Origin: Pegoplata infirma
Taxonomy: Eukaryota > Arthropoda > Insecta > Diptera > Anthomyiidae
Direction: 5' to 3'
Assembly (NCBI GenBank): GCA_963921195.1
Contig: OY992540.1
Location: 73,025,337-73,089,336 of the forward strand
Length of the DNA: 64,000 nt
The notes under the pieces are model-generated. The model saw nothing but the letters and a program-made list of their open reading frames with translations, was not told the origin of the DNA and did no database searches. The position numbers were made by a program, and so were the translations under genes. Each line of letters opens with the position of its first letter. The stretch's first letter is position 1. Shown in pieces: positions 37,201 to 43,200 of the stretch.

Positions 37201-40200
37201 TTTAAGCCCTTTTTCGCATAACCGTATATATATGTTAAGATTAACCTTTTAACCGGAAAATGTACTTTGCATCACTGTTGTTGTGTCTCAAAATGTACTA
37301 AGGCAAACAAGAAAAAAAGATTTATGTGTATGATATAACAAGAAAAAAAGGGTTGTGTCTACGACATTTCATTTAAAATGTGAACTTGGCTTCTCTTTTT
37401 ATCGAAACTTAAAATTAACGCCCTTCGAAAGCTCATTCGTGGGAAGTTTTCAGATTTTTTTGATGACCCGTTCAAAAGATATCGAACATTTAAAAATTGG
37501 TAGTTTATTCCTTTACTCATAACGTCTTCAAAAATGGTCCAAATTCCAATTTTTTTTAACTTTTTTTTTTTACGTACTTTAACCCTCTAACCCGCAAACT
37601 TTTAAAAGCTAAGAAAAAGTTGTCGAACAATTTTTTTCTGGGTAATTATGACCCAATAAACTCAAAAAAGTCATTAGAAATTCATTTGCGAATTAACTTT
37701 TGGAGCCTGGAGCAACATTGTGAAGAGTGCCTCAGGGCACTGTTGCCGGTTTAGATGTAAAAAAACAATGAAATATATTTTTTTAATTATGATACGATTT
37801 TATCGAAAAACGAATGAAAAACGTACGAAAAATAAGGAAATATGGCACCACACTGTGTTTGCGAAGTTTTGCAAAGCTTGCATCATCTTTCCCAACCCTT
37901 TTTAAATAACCAAAATGAAAAGTGGTCGATATTGTCGTAATTGGATGTTTTGCTCTTTCGCCAACTTTTAAACTTTCTGGCTGTGGATCTAGTTGTAGAG
38001 TTTCTGAGCTTGGTGTTCTTGGCCCACTGCCTGGACCATCAGCCGCTCGTCTTTTTTTCTGTATGACACAAGATCAGCAGCAAGTTCTTCTCGAAATTGA
38101 GACAACAGAAGCAGCAGCTTGTGTTCATCCGAAGCATTGCTGGAATCTTTACATTTTTCAGTGTGAATGCATCGATACAAAATGTAATTTCGGATCATCG
38201 CATTGCTAGTCTTTGGTCGAAGATGGTAACGGCCCATAAGTCCATCCATCAAGGTATGATACCCCCCCCCCCTCCCATATGGCTGTTATATTCGCATATA
38301 AATTGTGGGCAATCGACTTCCACTACTTTATCGCCTGCACCGTTGTACACTTCAAAGCGAAAAGCAAAGCCGATAGAATCACACATGCCGATTTGTTTGA
38401 TTCCCCATTTGTGTGGCTTGTTTGGCATGTGCTGCCGAAGATGGTGTCGCATTTTGGTGCTGCCCATTTGCTCCTCGACACATAGTCGAGCATGTTTTGG
38501 CACTGAATAAAATCATTTGTTGAGTTCGCCAAAGTTATATTTTGAAACAATAAATCGTAATCAGGTTGCCCTTTCTTGTTTCGTCGCTTTCATCTTGGAA
38601 AGACAAATACTTTTTTATTGCCTCAAATCGTTTGCAACTAATTCTATTTTTAATTGTGGCGAACGCAATATTACCCCAGTAAGTCTCCAAACTTTGATAC
38701 CGGAAAGATGACGAATACAACAAAATTTCAATGTTATGAGTTTAATTGATTCAACATTTTCGACAAAATGTTCGTGTCTCATTATTGGATTTAATGATGA
38801 TGATCCCCAAAGTACGTCAAATACACTTATATTCATAGACACGCTTAGTGCCTCGGTAAAATACAAAGTATATTTTGTATTTCACTAATATATTTTGAAA
38901 TTCAGCGTTCGTCTTCATCAAAAATGGCATTCTGCGCGAAGTTTGGGTAATTTTCTTCATCCATGAACTCTGCCAACTGATCATTGGTCAGGAAGGATAA
39001 TTTAATTCGCCCTGATTATTTTTTTGGATAAAAAAATTAAAAATAATATATCAAAAATGTAAAAACAGTGAAATGGAATACGCCAATAAATTTAGCCGTA
39101 ACCCGCAACAGTGCCCTGAGGCACCTCTCAGTTTTTGCGTTCGAGACACACTTTATTTTATTTTTGTAACATTAACAAATACATAAACTGAAAGAAGAAT
39201 ATCATACCTTTTAAAAAAAAATTGTGTCGAACAGATCGGGCGATTAAAAGTTAGTATAACTTTGATTTGAAAAAATAAAAATCACACACAAATTTTCGCG
39301 TGCAAAAATTTGGACTTCACTCATAAAAAAGCTGATAGAACAAAAACCAAAAGTCAGAATGCATTACAACCTTCGAGAAAAATGTCAACAGATTTGTTAC
39401 GAAAATCACTGTTAAAAATTTAGAAAAAAATAATTATTACTTTTTTAATAAATTGGTGTTTTGTAATGCGTGCCTTAAGGCACTCTTGCGGGTTAGAGGG
39501 TTAAAAAAACAAAAATCTAAAAAAAATTTAAAAAGTGTTCTAGTGTGCGATTTTTAAGTTTTAATATTTAAATCTCATTTTTGTGTTCTCGTTAATTTTT
39601 TTTTAATTTTTTTGTTTAAAACTTCTTTAAAACTTTTTACAAATTGTTTTACCAGAACGATAGTGGGCTAACAATTATTACTATTTTTTAACATTTTTTA
39701 AAAAATTTCATTGTAATTTTCCAATTTTAAAATCATTTCTACTGCTCCAATGGTGCGTCGTAGAGTGGTCAATAGCTAGACCGATCCCCATTAATATTTA
39801 CGCCTAAATATTTTTTAAAACAAACTAATACTCTATCTCCAATTTTTTAGAGTGCTCCAATACAAAATTACACATTTAAAAATTTTCTACAACCGCTCTA
39901 ACTGCTTCTAAAGCAGTCAAATGTATGACCGACCCACAATATTTTGTTAATCCAAACATTTTCTCTGAACATTTTTTCTTTAAAAATTTTTAACGACGGA
40001 GTTTTCGAAGGGTACTAAAAACAGTAAACAAATTTGGAAAATGTAAAAAAAAAAATTTCAAAGTGTCCAATTTGACATGGAATGCCCCATATATTAAGTT
40101 CAGATATGAGCTAAATCAAGTTCTAAAAAAGTAGCTAAAAAAGTTCCCACTTAAAGAACTAAACCAACCACTGAAAAAACTCCATTATTATATTTTTTTT

Positions 40201-43200
40201 TACTTTTGGGCGGAAAATGAATATTTTTTATATCAAAAGTGGTTTTAAGTCCTGCAGTTGGACCCAGGGGACTAGAAAATTGTGGTGACATGACATAATC
40301 CCCACGAACATATTCCATACACTCAAAAAAAAAAAAAACTGTAAAGTTAGCAAAAAAAGCTTGTAAACCTACAAGAAAATTTGCTGATTTTGAACCCACA
40401 ATTTTTTTGGTAAAGTTAGCAAAAACGTTTTGCAAAAATTAGTTAACTGAAATTTTTTTTATTTCATCTTAGTTCATACATATTTGAGGACCCCATTGGG
40501 TTCGGATCCGATAGGTCCAGACCCCGATGGGCCTTGACCTACTTGGGTTCCTTAAAAATCGTCATAGTTTCTGATCCAAAATTAGTGTCCGTTTCGCTCT
40601 ACCTTGCTTAGTTTTTGAGATACGTGATTACAGGGGACCACTGGGGTCTTGAGAATTAAATAACTCGATAACTTCAAAAATATTACTGGGAGAGCTTTTG
40701 GTTATTTTGCGGTCTTGTTCTACGTTTTGAGTGCTACAAAAATGCTTTTGGACATTTTTTTGTGTCGGCAATATTTACCGAGATATGAGCATTTTAAAAT
40801 TTTCGGGAATGCTAACTTTTTTGGATCCAAAGTTAGGACCCATTACGGTCCACACATGTGAAGAGAACCGGCGATACTATGAGTCCGAGAACCAAAATGG
40901 CCTCCATTTTGCTCTATCTAGCTTAGTTTCCGAGATAGCGACATTTTAAGTTTTCTGAAAATAAAAAAAAATTTACCATTTATTTTTGCTAATATTAGCA
41001 AAAAATCTTGTAAAAATGTTGTCAACTCAATTCCAAATTTAGCAAAAGAAATTAGTTCAAAGTTTGTTTAAAATTTGCTAATGTGCTAAATGAAGTTTAC
41101 AAGAATTTTTTGCTAACATGCTAATCTCAACTAAAAATTTGCTAAAAGTTAGCTAACTAGCGTTAGCAAAAAAAAAATTAGTAAATCTACTAACGTATTT
41201 TTTTGAGTGTACGGACATTATCCCCATTTCCGTTATGGGAATTATGACCAAATTCATTTCGGTCATAATCCCAATAACGGTAGTGGGGATTATGGCCGAA
41301 AATAATTTGGACAAAGTCCCCAGATTTATGGGGATAATGACACCGTAACAAATGGCCATAATCCCCATTACAGGGAGTATTTACGCTGTACTTGTTGGTC
41401 ATATTCCCAATAACTAAATTTTTTTTTTGTCTTAAAAGTTTTCTGCGAAGCCGAGCTTAGGGATTACAAACTCCATAAATTAATTTAGAGGCTTCGCTTA
41501 ACCCACCCTCTCTGCAGAAAACGGGGATTATGACCAAAATTGCTTTGAAACTTCTCCCCATAATGTGAATGTGGGTTTTGACTGAAAAAAGTTTAGTCGT
41601 AATCCCAACAGGCGACGGACATAATCGCAATTGGGATTGTGACCGTTTTGGAAACGGTCATAGTCCCCACAACTCTTATGGGGATTATGACCGTGATGAA
41701 CTCGGTCATATTCACCATTTCCGTTATGGGGGTAATGTCCGTAGGGACTATGTCCTGTCACCGAAAATATCATTTGTTTGGCCTGCCTCCTCTTGTGGGC
41801 GTGGATATAAAAAATTAAGTAATCATAAAATTGTGTTATATAAATGCAAAAATTGTAATAAATGAATTCGTAAAAATTTATTGCAAGAAGTTGTTTTTAA
41901 ACTTCCCACGCCGATCCCTCCCCAAAAATCCACCTGTAAAATGTTTTATTTTTAATCTTTGTTTACATTTTAGAGGGTATGAAAAATTCGGCACTGCCGA
42001 GTTCAATATTTCCACTTGTGTTGAATTTTTATATATCGAAATATCAGTCTAGGGCCCTATAAAGTATTTATTTGAATGATCAGTGATCGATTCTAAGACA
42101 GTCCGTCTGTAACTCTGGGGAAAGCCAGATGCAGTCCAAAATAAAAGAGCTTCCTCATAAAGCTAGGCACGAATATGTCGTAAAGCCTTGGGTTGGTCAA
42201 GTTCGGGAGATGGACAAAATTGGAGCAGGGGGAAAATGTTATCCCATCAAGAACTTAATCAACCACTGAAACAGTGTTTCTAACAGTTTTTTTTTTTTTA
42301 TATAATATAATAGTTTTGATCACATCACATGATCAATTATTTTTATTTATTCTCTCTATTTATTTACAACTCATTTTTAATAAATTCACCCTAACCGAGA
42401 ACTGGTAACAATGACCGTCGTCTCGTTGTAGCGAAAAAAACCAAGGGTTCTGGTGGGAATCGAACCCACGACCCCCACGTTGAAAGGCTACCACGCTACC
42501 AACTAGCCTACGGGGGTTATATTTTTGTTGAACAAATGAAACATTTTTATATCAAAAGAACTTCAAAGTCCTGTACTTGGACCCCGGGGAGAAGAAAATC
42601 AAATTTTTTATTCCCAAAAGTCTCCCACTAAAAACTCAAAAAAAAACGCATTCTCAAACTGTTTTTTATACTTTTTGAGCCATTTTGGAGGGTATGAAAT
42701 ATTTGACCCAGCCGAATTTAACACTTTCACTTGTTTTAACTTTATTTCAGTTTGGTCCATTATCAAAAGAACTTCAAAGTCCTGTACTTGGACCCCGGGG
42801 AGAAGAAAATCAAATTTTTTATTCCCAAAAGTCTCCCACTAAAAACTCAAAAAAAAACGCATTCTCAAACTGTTTTTTATACTTTTTGAGCCATTTTGGA
42901 GGGTATGAAATATTTGACCCAGCCGAATTTAACACTTTCACTTGTTTTAACTTTATTTCAGTTTGGTCCAGAGCAGATGATTTAGAATGTAAAGGTTTTA
43001 GTTTGGGACAAGAAGTACGTAATTGTACATGTCCCAAATTAGGCACATGTCATCAAAATAACTCATCAATAGCCGATACTCAAGTTTGTGTAAGAAATAC
43101 GAGGGGTTGCAAATTGTTAAAAAACAATTGTGAATTGGAACGTTCATTATGCAGTGGAGAAGGTAGTTATATGCTCAATTTTATATGATGCAAATATTTT

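Noticed and set aside
37922..38866. Several plus-strand open frames over the piggyBac region
   Set aside because: They are antisense shadows of the minus-strand transposase remnant.
42447..42518. Functional tRNA gene (minus strand)
   Set aside because: The T-arm is perfect and A/B boxes are good, but the acceptor halves do not pair and a SINE-type body with A-tail follows.
42685..42961. Open frame running from DINE sequence into exon 16 as a longer protein
   Set aside because: The upstream part is the DINE tail and its 211-bp duplicate. A strong polypyrimidine-AG at 42961 and the phase-1 rule mark the true exon start.
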